Assembly: GCF_046630445.1 (NCBI RefSeq) | Contig: NC_092339.1 | Span: 76,154,001 to 76,218,000 of the forward strand | Length of the DNA stretch: 64,000 nt | Reading direction: 5' to 3' | Origin: Rutidosis leptorrhynchoides | Lineage: Eukaryota; Streptophyta; Magnoliopsida; Asterales; Asteraceae | In this document: piece by piece, positions 47,351 to 57,060 of the stretch | Numbering within the stretch: the first letter of the stretch is position 1 | Layout of the letters: each line of letters opens with the position of its first letter | The notes under the pieces: model-generated | What the model was told of the DNA's origin: nothing | Databases searched by the model: none | The model's input: the letters and a program-made list of their open reading frames with translations, nothing else | Made by a program: the position numbers and the translations under genes

Positions 47351-48514
47351 TGCAAATGGGTCACGTTTAAACTATGGGTCAAAATGACACTTGTGTGGTG
47401 AGTGAGTTGATTCATGTGATTGATATTGTGTAAATATAATAGGTACGTTATATTGAAGTTGGCGAGCTCGAGTTATCATTCACCAAAAAGGCGTTGAGGT
47501 GAGTGGAATAATTATACATGTGTGTATGTAATGTATTTACTTGTGCGAAATGCGATGTGGGTTTTAGGTTCGGGTATGCGATACCACATCGTGTTGGCAT
47601 GGGATGAGGGTTTAAAGTTCGGGTATGCGATACCTCATCATTATGTGTGTGTACGGGTGTGAAGTGTGGGTTTTAAGTTCGGGTATGCGATACCACATTT
47701 CACGTGATGGGTGGGTTTTAAGTTCGGGTATGCGATACCACCTAAGGGACTAGTGATGCATACTAGTGGCGTCTGCGTGGCTAACGGTTCATTCGTGAGA
47801 ATCGTTCCCTTTGTATGATTGGTTAACCATGGTTATGTGATGTAGTGTAGCATATTATATTATTCGCGTTATATGCTATTGTTGTGCTAGCTTATGTTAT
47901 CGGAGGTTTAGCGTTATACTTTGCGATGGTATGCTAATTTAAATGCTAGCATGTATGAGGTAATTGTGTAAGTGATTGCAAGTAAGTAGGTTATATATGT
48001 ATGTGTATAATTATTGCATTCACTAAGTGTTTTGCTTACCCTATCGTTGTTTACCTTTTTATAGGTTCCGGTGTGGACAAGGGTAAGGGCGTCCTTTTGG
48101 ATTAGTGATCCCGCTTGTTTTTGATAGGAGGCGCTTTTTAGAAGTTTAGCTTGTGGAATTTCGACCAAGTTATGGGTAGTTTAACCCCAAACACCATGCT
48201 CGAAGTGTCGTTTGGAAATTAAACTTTTGTGGTCGAAACTTATATTTTGTACGAAACTCGTATTTCGGCCATATGTGGGCCCGATATCGTAAAACTTCTT
48301 TTATTATTGGAATGTGTTAGTTTTACGTATTATAATATGTTGCGAAAAGCGTTTCGTCTAAATGTGTCGGGAAGTGGGAGACCTTTAATTGAAAAACGAC
48401 AAAATCGGACAGAAGCTGAAACAGCTTGTGCGCGCCGCGCACCCTCCCATATTAAAAAAAATAAAAAAATTTAGTCGTGCTATTTTCGGTTGGATATTGG
48501 GTTAGGTTGTTATA
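47351..48514 (+). repeat. Element G 5' LTR, right part
   Basis: Continues G's LTR after element F. It ends GTTAGGTTGTTATA, where the last CA has become TA, followed by AG and the primer site. A second copy of GTGCGCGCCGCGCAC lies at 48428-48442. Joined LTR length is about 1.96 kb. Confidence 0.82.
47560..47745. repeat. Four-copy stem-loop repeat in element G LTR
   Basis: CGGGTATGCGATACC occurs at 47571, 47620, 47680 and 47724, each preceded by GGTTTWARGTT. GGTAT and ATACC can pair around GCG. Spacing varies between 44 and 60 bp. Confidence 0.9.
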
Positions 48515-48516
48515 AG

Positions 48517-48528
48517 TGGTATCAGAGC
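48517..48528 (+). other. Element G primer binding site
   Basis: TGGTATCAGAGC, Met-tRNA type, two bases after the LTR. Confidence 0.88.
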
Positions 48529-48888
48529 ATGGTCTAAGGGATTTAGGCGACTTGAGATAGGTGCCTAGACTTAGACTTTATTGCGTATGCATATTATGCG
48601 GGACTTGTAGGAGACGGGTCGGACCGAGAATTGGTTAGTGCTTAAGTTTATGTGAACTAACCATGAACTAATTGTTTTGTGTTGTGTTTGCAATCATCAA
48701 GCGAGATAGACGTTGTACCAGCAAGATTAATGCGACATGCTCGTGTAACAATGATTAGCTACCATTGTTACGGGTCCAAGTCGTATCAAGCAAATGATGT
48801 ACGACGATTGTTGAGCAAGATGGGGTGGTGTGGTATGTATGTGTAATGTGTTATCGTTTCGTTGTTTTAACCTATTTCGTTTTATAGA
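48529..48888 (+). other. 5' leader of element G
   Basis: No coding frame. CCTATTTCGTTTTATAG just upstream of the gag ATG resembles a splice acceptor. Confidence 0.5.
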
Positions 48889-50984
48889 ATGAAGATGAGA
48901 AACGGACATGACACAAATGACGAAGGCCCGAGCGAGGACTCCGAATTCATGGCAAAGGTTGAGGCCATCATTAAAAAGCAAAGAGCGGAATTTCTTGAGG
49001 ATGTCCGAAAGGTTATCCAAGAATCGGTTGATGGGCAAGTAACTGAGTTAATCAATGAGCGAATGAATTCCGCAATCGAAGAGGCATTAGAAGCTAGAAA
49101 CATTTATCCTCGGGGTGAAGGGGGTGATGGTAATGGTGGGCATGGAAGGCGAGACTTCCATTACAAAAATTTCAAGGATGCTCAACCTCTTATGTTTAAT
49201 GGAGTAAGGGATCCGTTGAAAAGCACATGTTGGATCTCTGACATTGAGGGGGCTTTCCGTACCGCGGAGTGTCCTCCCGAGAAGAATACAAGGTACGGTT
49301 CTAGTATGTTGCGTGAAGAGGCCAAGTTGTGGTGGGATGATAAAATCCAATTATATGGGGAAGAGCAATGCATGAGCTTGACGTGGGAAGAGTTTAAAAA
49401 GGAATTTTTCAAAGAATACCGAACTCCTTCCGACCTTGATAGAATCCGGGACGAGTTACACAATTTGCGACAAGGTTCAATGGACTTGGTTACTCTCAAG
49501 TCTACCTTCTTGGCAAAGACTCGTTTTTGTCCGGAGTATGTTGGTGATGATCACAAGTTGATGCTAGATTTTTATCATACACTAAGCGATGAGTTGAAGC
49601 GTAAGATTAGTCGGGAAATGGCTAAGTCTTTTGATGAATTGTTTGAGTTAGCCCGGGGTTTCGAGCTGGAGGTTCCAAAAAAGAAGTGATTTCTCTTTTT
49701 CTAAGAGAAAATTCGAAGGTTCGAGTCAATCAAACTTTTCAAGCAAGAAGAGCAAGAAGGGCTCCGAAAGTGTTAATAGCGTTAAGAAGAGTGGTTTCGG
49801 AATTTTTCTCCCTAATTGCTATAATTGTGGGCAAAATGGTCACATCTCACGTGAATGCCCAAAGCCGGTTACGAACACACTCACATGTTTTAATTGCCAA
49901 AATCAAGGACACCGAAAGTCAGAGTGTCCCGATTTGTATGGTGAGCAAGTGAAAAAGTTAGAGAAAGCGGTGGGTACGGCTAGGGGTCGCAACTACTTGC
50001 TGACCAATGATGAGGCTAAACAATCCAATGAAGTTGTCTCAGGTACTTTCATGGTTAACTCTAATCCGGCAAGGATCCTATTTGATAGCGGTGCTGATTT
50101 ATCGTTTGTTTCTCCAAGATTTGTGTCTAAGCTTGATAAACCGCTAGCTAAGTTAAGTCATCCCGTAGAAGTTGAAATAGCGGATGCTAAGACGGTGCTA
50201 AGGGTTGATGTTTATAATGATTGTGATATTTTGTTTGGTACCGAAACATTTAAAATTGATCTTATCCCGATGACCTTGGGTGAATTTGATATTGTCGTTA
50301 GTATGGAATGACTCGATCGTTATAGGGCCGATATTGCATGCCATGCAAAATCTATTCGTGTGAAGACCCCAAGTGGGGGAGAGTTAGTTATTCATGGCGA
50401 GAGACGGAGAAGACTTGTGCCATTATGCACTTATGCACGGGCATGTCGTTTTCTTGTTAGTGGTGGCATGGATTTTCTTGCTCATGTAGTTGATACTCGT
50501 GAAGAGCTACCATCCATTCGTGAAATTCCGGTGGTTTGTGAATTCGAAGACGTTTTTCCGGATGAATTACCGGGTGTTCCGGTGGAAAGACAAGTTGAAT
50601 TTCGTATCGAGTTGGTTCTGGGTGCTACTCCCATTGCTAAAACTCCTTATCGTTTAGCACCAACGGAGATGCAAGAGTTGTTAAATCAAACCCAAGAGTT
50701 GCTTGAAAAGGGTTTTATTCGACCGAGTGCTTCACCATGGGGCGCTCTGGTTTTATTCGTGAAGAAGAAAGATGGTAGTATGCGGATGTGCATCGATTAT
50801 CGGGAGTTGAATAAAGTGACGATCAAGAATCGCTATCCATTGCCTCGGATTGATGATTTGTTTGATCAACTCCAAGGCGCGACTTATTTTTCTAAAATTG
50901 ACTTACGGTCCGGCTATCACCAAATGCGGGTCCGTGAGGAAGATATTGAGAAAACGGCCTTTCGAACGTGTTATGGGCATTTTG
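48889..50984 (+). pseudogene. Element G gag-pol, frameshifted, with a stop, cut inside RT by element H
   Basis: Gag starts at ATG 48889 (MKMRNGHDTNDEGPSEDSEF) and keeps the gag core (EEAKLWWDDKIQLYGEEQ, TWEEFKKEFFKEY). At the A-run 49677-49682 one extra base shifts the frame and gives TGA at 49687-49689. In the +1 frame the protein continues with two zinc knuckles (CYNCGQNGHISREC, CFNCQNQGHRKSEC), protease (ILFDSGADLSFVSPRFVSKL), a TGA for Trp at 50309-50311, then the RT start ([40 protein letters not shown]). The frame ends near 50984 at the LTR terminus of element H, before the catalytic IDD motif. It is inactive. The rest of G must lie beyond the right edge. Confidence 0.92.
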
Positions 50985-52041
50985 TGTGATGATCCGTCCA
51001 AATCCCTTTGGACAAAAACATCATTCATCGATTTCACAGTGAGGTACTGACCTCTACATGATACGTTTTGTAAACATTGCATTCTTTTGAAAAGGCACAC
51101 CATAATTGAATATCAAATTCCAAGGTTTTCGACATCTGATGATTTCTACATATAGACAATCACCGTAAATAATAGTTTACCATAATACATCCGTTGTCAA
51201 TGCAGTCAAAATAAGATACATGGTGATGATTTTGTGAATGCAAAGTTTTCTTGAATAAAGCATGTATGACTCCATGCACATAGCTTGTATAACGTATAAG
51301 CAAATAGCAGAAGACTTCAAGGAACCTGAGACTAAACATGCTTAAAAGTGTCAACACAAAGGTTGGTGAGTTTAAAGTTTTAATGTTGCGCATAATCTGT
51401 ATATAAAGGTGGATCACAAGATTTCAGTTGTTTCATCCAGAACGTTTATCAAAATATTCTACAAGATTGAGCACCCTGGTAACTAAACTTTAACGTCTAT
51501 ATAATAAGTAGTAAGTACCCCTGTTTTAACATACATGTACTAAACTCAAATAATATACGTCTGTTTTATAGTTTAGGCTAGGGTTTCTATACCTGGAACA
51601 GACGGGGATGTCAAACCCTATGGATCCATATACAACTATTCGGCCCACTAGTTCTTATAAATGGCAGTTACTAGTTACCAAACCTAAGGGATTTTCGGTT
51701 CAAACTCGGTGTAGAATTTAGTATGCACTTGTATCCATTGCGTTTAAAATAAAGTGCATGTATTCTCAGCCCAAAAATATAAATTGCAAAAGCAATTAAA
51801 ATGGGAGCATATGAAACTCACCTTAGCAGCATATAAGGTCATTCACCGAAATGTGACCGAAACTCAGAGTGCAAAATAACGTAGATCTCAACCTAGAGAA
51901 CATATGTTGGTCAATACATGTCTAACAAGTTAGGTCTGGTCATAGTGTATCACAATCCTAATGCTCGAGACCGACATGCAAAAGATAACAAAAGTCATCT
52001 CAAAAGTCAACCTGACCCAATATGATCTTTAAATCTATATA
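50985..52041 (-). repeat. Element H LTR, 3' part
   Basis: On plus it begins TGTGATGATCCGTCC, like element A's LTR terminus, directly in G's RT after TTTTG (candidate target copy 50980-50984). Shared blocks: the AAACATGCTTAAAAGTGTCA block at about 51334, ATCACAAGATTTCAG at 51413, GGGGATGTCAAACCCTATGG at 51604, and TGCATGTATTCTCAGCCCAA at about 51756. It is interrupted by element C at 52042 and resumes at 62817. Confidence 0.78.
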
Positions 52042-54797
52042 TGTAACGACCCGACTTTTTCGACTTGCTTTTGTGCCTTGTGTTTTTGCGAAACTGCGTA
52101 TTTGTGCGTACTGTGTTACTTTATACTCTGGAAACTTGATTTACGTGGTTTACTTCCATTTATATGTTAAAACGTGCCTTAGAGTATGTCGGATACATAA
52201 CTTGATCATTGGAAGCCTTTATAACCGTTAGTGTTATTTGACGTTTCGAATAAACCGCGAACTTGCGCGCACGTTTAACTTTTGTCATAATTGGAATATT
52301 ATGACTGCGAAATATTAATTATTATTTTATAATAATAATTACCTGGGTTTTTGGATGCTTAATTACGCGTAGTAATTTAATTATGCACAATAGTTAGTCT
52401 TGTTGGACTTTCTACCTTGTTGGGCTCAAGCCCACCCTACTCTAGCTAGTGACCCAATTAATTAACCCTTGTCCATGTCATCAATCCTTGTCAAATTCCT
52501 TGCTTATAAATACTAGCCCTTGTCCATGTCATCAATCCTTGTCAAATTCCTTGCTTATAAATACTAGCCCTTGTCCATGTCATCAATCCTTGTCAAATTC
52601 CTTGCTTATAAATACTAGCCCTTGTCCATGTCATCAATCCTTGTCAAATTCCTTGCTTATAAATACTAGCCATTTATCTCTCATTCAAATCACTTGCTCA
52701 TTTGGTTTTCACACACACTTGTTCTTTCTTTCTTCCCTTTCTAGTATTGCTTGTAAGTCTTCTTTTTCTTCTTCTTTTCCTTTCATTTTCGTGGCCATCA
52801 TCATCATATTATGGAGATCAAAGTTCCTTTTATCTTTGATCTTGCTTATATCTTGTTGATTCAAGCATGAATCTTTCAAGAACATGGAAGATTCAAGCTT
52901 TCTAGCTTTGAATCTTCACCAACTTTGTAGATTCATCTTTCTTTTACTTTAATCTTATTATTTTGTTATAAAGATTCAAACTTTTGTTTGTTATCTTCAT
53001 ATATCTTAAAGATACAAGCTTTATGCTTCAAGATCTTCAAGAACACTAAAGGTTCAAGCTTTCTAGCTTTGTGACCTTATAAATTGTGTGAAAGGGATCC
53101 AAGCTCTCTAGCTTAGGGTTCCATCACCTCTTTTGACTTGGATCATGTTCATACTTGTTTGATTGATGTAAAGTTTGTAACTTTGTTTGTAAATAGGACT
53201 TATAATTGTGTTAAGACTAAGGATATGATGTAACCTTGGTTCATCATCCATCTAAGACTCTTAAATGAGTTGTGTTACCACTTGGTCTTAACATATTGTG
53301 TATTGATGGTAGAATCTTGGTCAAAAGTGATGCTAAACCATCAACGAGTTATACACTTGAAGCTACAAGCATCAAGGATGAGAACCGTGATGAGCATCAA
53401 GCACCAAGAACCTCACCGGAGCACTTGTCCACTGATTTTCGTATCTGATCAGACCACCTAGGCTACTGGAAAGTTGATTTTCAGTTATTTCGGTTCGATT
53501 AGATGATTTTCCGTTTAGGCCTCATCTTAATCCGAGTTACGGTTTAGGATTTATGGCCCTCCGAGAGTCACTACACCCTATTAACGTTGTGCTGAAATTT
53601 CTGACCTACTCGCACTTAAACCGTCGCCACGGTCAAACGAAGACGAGTTAGGTTCTGAAAATTGGTCAGCGGTTAGGGGACTCACATACAGAGCCATATC
53701 CACTGACTATGCATTTTTTCGATTTACGTAGAGGTCGCAGCAGCTGACCGAAGTCAGCCTATTGTTTCGATCTCTATTCTTGTCGAACTTACTTAGCTTT
53801 TATGATGATGAATGATGATGATGATGATGATGACACTTAAACTTATTTTATGCACTATTAGAATTTATAAAAACAACCTACTGACCTAGTAACCCTTGAT
53901 TTAGGTTGACGACCTTTCAGACCGACTTACTACTTGCGTACTTTCATTACCGACTTTACCGCTTTTATCACTGTGAGTTATAGCATTCCCTTTTTACTTT
54001 AACTTATTTTGGGAACTGAGAATACATGCGGATTTTATGTTTTACATACTAGGCACGAGTACTTAAACTTATATATGTGTGGGTTATACAACGGCATAAA
54101 CATTCCCTTTAGCTCGGTAACGTTTAATCATTGGTTTTTGAACCATGAACGCGAATCTTAGATATGGATCCATAGGGTTTGACATCCCCACTCGGGCTAG
54201 TGGCGCTAGCATTTAACGAGTGTTTAATACTTCGTAGACATACGCACTTGCCAAGTGTACTTTCAGGGGGTATAAACGTTAAGTTAGTTACCGAGTGCCC
54301 ACAGTTATACATATACTTTATCATACTGATTTGAATTACTGATTTGAAACGCTTGTTTGAAGCACTGAAATCTCGTGGCCTACATTACATTACTGAATAC
54401 AAACAAACTATAGCTCACCAACATTCGTGTTGACTTTTTAAGCATGTATTTCTCAGGTGTTTAGACGTTGTTGCTTCTGCTGTTAGCCTTGCTGTTCTAG
54501 TCTCGGTGTATAGACTTGATGTTACAGACTTGCTGTGTTAGACTTCCGCTGCATTACTTAGAGATGTCTCAAGCATGAAACTTTTACTTTGCATTCCCAA
54601 CTTATGTTATTTTCAAAACAATAGCTTTGTAATGAACTTAGTATCATGTACTCATGTTAATGTTTCCTATTCATCTTTTGTAAAACGTTATCTGTTCATG
54701 AATGCAAAACTGGTTTTCAAACAGCATATAGTGTTTGACCTTGTAATGATCCTGTTGTTGATGTACCGTACACGATGATTTTGTACGGGGCGTCACA
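52042..54797 (+). repeat. Element C 5' LTR (2756 bp)
   Basis: TGTAACGACCCGAC to GGGGCGTCACA. It holds the 4 x 51-bp TATA array, a GAT microsatellite (about 53801-53832), and the shared blocks TGAGAATACATGCGG (about 54017), GGTTTGACATCCCC (54176), CTGAAATCTCGTGGCC (54365) and the TCACCAACATTCGTGTTGAC block (54415). Confidence 0.95.
52466..52669 (+). promoter_or_regulatory. Four perfect 51-bp repeats each with a TATA box (5' LTR of C)
   Basis: Units at 52466, 52517, 52568 and 52619. Each starts CCCTTGTCCATGTCATC and ends TTGCTTATAAATACTAG, placing TATAAATA at 52505, 52556, 52607 and 52658. The sequence just downstream is CT-rich leader, so the last TATA is the likely core promoter and the others are duplicates. 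Because 51 is 17 codons, the array also makes a spurious repeat ORF. Confidence 0.85.
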
Positions 54798-54799
54798 GT

Positions 54800-54811
54800 T
54801 GGTATCAGAGC
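54800..54811 (+). other. Element C primer binding site
   Basis: TGGTATCAGAGC, two bases after the LTR. The following GGGAATTAGGTTGCATTAGT matches the leader of element A. Confidence 0.88.
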
Positions 54812-56335
54812 ATTGGTTGTAGGGAATTAGGTTGCATTAGTGAGTCTAGGACCGACCCAAGTAGGATTCACTAATAGGACTAATCTACAACTTGCTAGTT
54901 TACTTGTTTCTGCGGAACCTGCTGCATGCTACTGTGTTATATTACTACATGTTACTGCTTACTACTACTGCATGCCACTGCTTACTTTTACTACCGTATG
55001 AACTTGCTGCATGCTACCGTTTCCTTTTACTGCTATGTAAACTCGCTGCATGCTTTTGCTTATTCTAGCTACTGCATGCTACTATCTACTTTCGATTGCA
55101 TGTTACTTCTGTTTAGTACTGTTAATATTGTCATGCTATATACTACTGTAAACGAGCTAGGTTGCTGTAGTGCCTGATTACGTGTTTGCTTCATGCCTGC
55201 TATTCGCTGCACCGACTTGGAAAAACTTACCTTTCCTAGTTCAGATGTTCTTCTGAACCCATTTTCCACACGTCTAACCCTAAGGATTAGTATTGTAATC
55301 CACCTGTTACTACTGTTCCACCGTTCCAGGGATCGAAACGATTCTTCACGCAATCTAGGAGGAGTACCCCTCGGATTACACGCCCACTAAAGTCGATCCT
55401 CGGAGGAGGAGATATTGGAGGATTTGTCGGAGTAACCGCACCCCGAGCTCACTCTAAATAGCCACGTACGACGTGTGAACATTCGAAGGTTATTCAGTTC
55501 CTGCAAGATGGCTCGTATCTCGTACGCTTTCATGACCGTCACTTATCTCTTTCGTTCTTCACCACTGCTCGACGATCTGACGACATTTCTGGATTTAGTA
55601 CCCTAACACTCTTAGGCATTGGGGAAGTCGGGAGGACATCTCCTTTCACAAAGTCAGAGTGCCTTCTACTGATGCTCAACCATACCCAAAGACTTGGGAG
55701 TCGCCTCAAGACATATCGTACTACTACTTGCTACATATACAACTCGACGCGAGACCCAGATTGAATTTCTAGAAAGGAACCTAACGATGTTACCTGAACC
55801 TGAACATTTTGAAGAAATTTCAGGACATTTAGGCATTGGTGCATGACCTACGGAACTTACCCACACCGAGAAACTGTGAGATTAATTATGTAGATTTTGT
55901 TTGGAGATAGCATAGATAAAGCACCGTTGGATGAAATTGAGTAGAACTGAATGTGATCATGTTACATTGACCATATGGAGTGATATTGGAATGAACGTAC
56001 GATTTAGTACAATATAATGACGCCAGGCCAGCGTAATTATATTGAAGTGAATTATGCAGAAGTCCCAATGTTACTACATAAGGAATATGAAGCGATTCAA
56101 AGAAAATTTTGGTAGGAACCACTTGAGTATACACATTATGGTCTGATAAAGGCAGGAATAACCACTTAGTCTAGATACTGTACGAGAAGGGCCTGGACTG
56201 CAGAATTGATAACCCGAAAATTTGTTATAGATATAGACATCCTGGATACTTAAGGAAAAAGTTCTCAAATAGGAAAAAAAAACTTTGGACTCACATACGA
56301 TAGAGCAATCGTTATCTCAGCTATGGAGACTCGAA
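54812..56335 (+). other. Element C leader and decayed 5' interior
   Basis: The first ~420 bp align with element A's leader, including CTGCATGCTACTG-rich repeats and CTTTCCTAGTTCAG before an ATG at 55234. That ATG is followed two codons later by TGA, so the acidic ORF of A is gone. From about 55300 the sequence is compositionally coding-like but carries stops in all frames. I recognise no gag motif. Confidence 0.55.
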
Positions 56336-56339
56336 TGGA

Positions 56340-56650
56340 TCCTGATTTTAGTTAGGGTACGTTTCTTCACAACGATTTATTGTCTCGGAATTGTTTAATA
56401 CTAGAGTGATAGAAACCTTATATCTAAGAATCCTAGTGTGATGACTAATAAGCCATTAACAATCATGAGAGTTAAGTATTCTATAGGACAAGCTAATGGT
56501 AAGTTGGCAGAGATAGAGGAGTAATTTAAGACAGTACCTTAAAAATTAACAGGTGGGTCATTTGGAGATAACCTCATGCCAACAAAACTTGGAAGTTTTA
56601 TAGTAGTAGTTGGAAAGGATTAGTTACCTGCGCACAAGCAGATGTTATTT
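56340..56650 (+). pseudogene. Element C: decayed protease region
   Basis: Fragments such as PLTIMRVKYSIGQANGKLAE, read between stops around 56450-56520, resemble the Tekay protease segment (KYSIELANGKL-type). The preceding stretch resembles a broken GTFLINN...LFDTG segment. There are multiple stops and no catalytic DTGA/DSGA survives. Confidence 0.5.
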
Positions 56651-56835
56651 GAGAAGGTTGATAAAAATTTTCACGGCAGTATAATAAGATTTGGTTGGAA
56701 TGGACCTTAAAATTAACCTAATACTCATCGAGTTAGAAAGCTTTGAGGAAATAGTTGGAACGGACTGACTTTCAAGGACGAAAGCGAAAGTTATTTATAG
56801 TAAGAAGATTATTCTTATACCTCGCGAGAATGGTG

Positions 56836-57060
56836 AGCCAAAAGCCATCCGGATTACTTCAACAACCCGAGATCCCACAATGGAAATGGGAAGGGATGAC
56901 GATGGATTTCATTCTGAAACTACCAAAAACAGTTGGCAGTTATGACACTATCGGGGTTATCGTTGATCGCCTCACCAAATCTGCTCACTTTCTAGCCATG
57001 AAAGAAACCGATACAATGGACAACGATACATAAAGGAAATTGTATCCCGTCACTTCAGCA
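56836..57060 (+). pseudogene. Element C: integrase fragment
   Basis: About 65 codons match the N-terminal integrase core, starting [20 protein letters not shown] and including [10 protein letters not shown] and [20 protein letters not shown]. The same segment in element F reads [20 protein letters not shown]. Only the first catalytic Asp region (MDF) is present. A stop follows at 57031-57033 and the rest of integrase is unrecognisable. RT is missing between this and the protease scrap. Confidence 0.85.

Noticed and set aside
49677-49689. Programmed -1 frameshift at the slippery A-AAA-AAG in element G gag
   Set aside because: A -1 shift leads into a frame without the zinc knuckles; the coding continuation is in the +1 frame. 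A single-base insertion in the A-run is the better explanation.
52449-52859. 136-codon ORF with repeated CHQSLSNSLLINTS units (also 60463-60873)
   Set aside because: It is produced by the 51-bp promoter repeat, which is 17 codons long, in non-coding LTR. It has no domain and is identical in both LTRs because they are duplicates.
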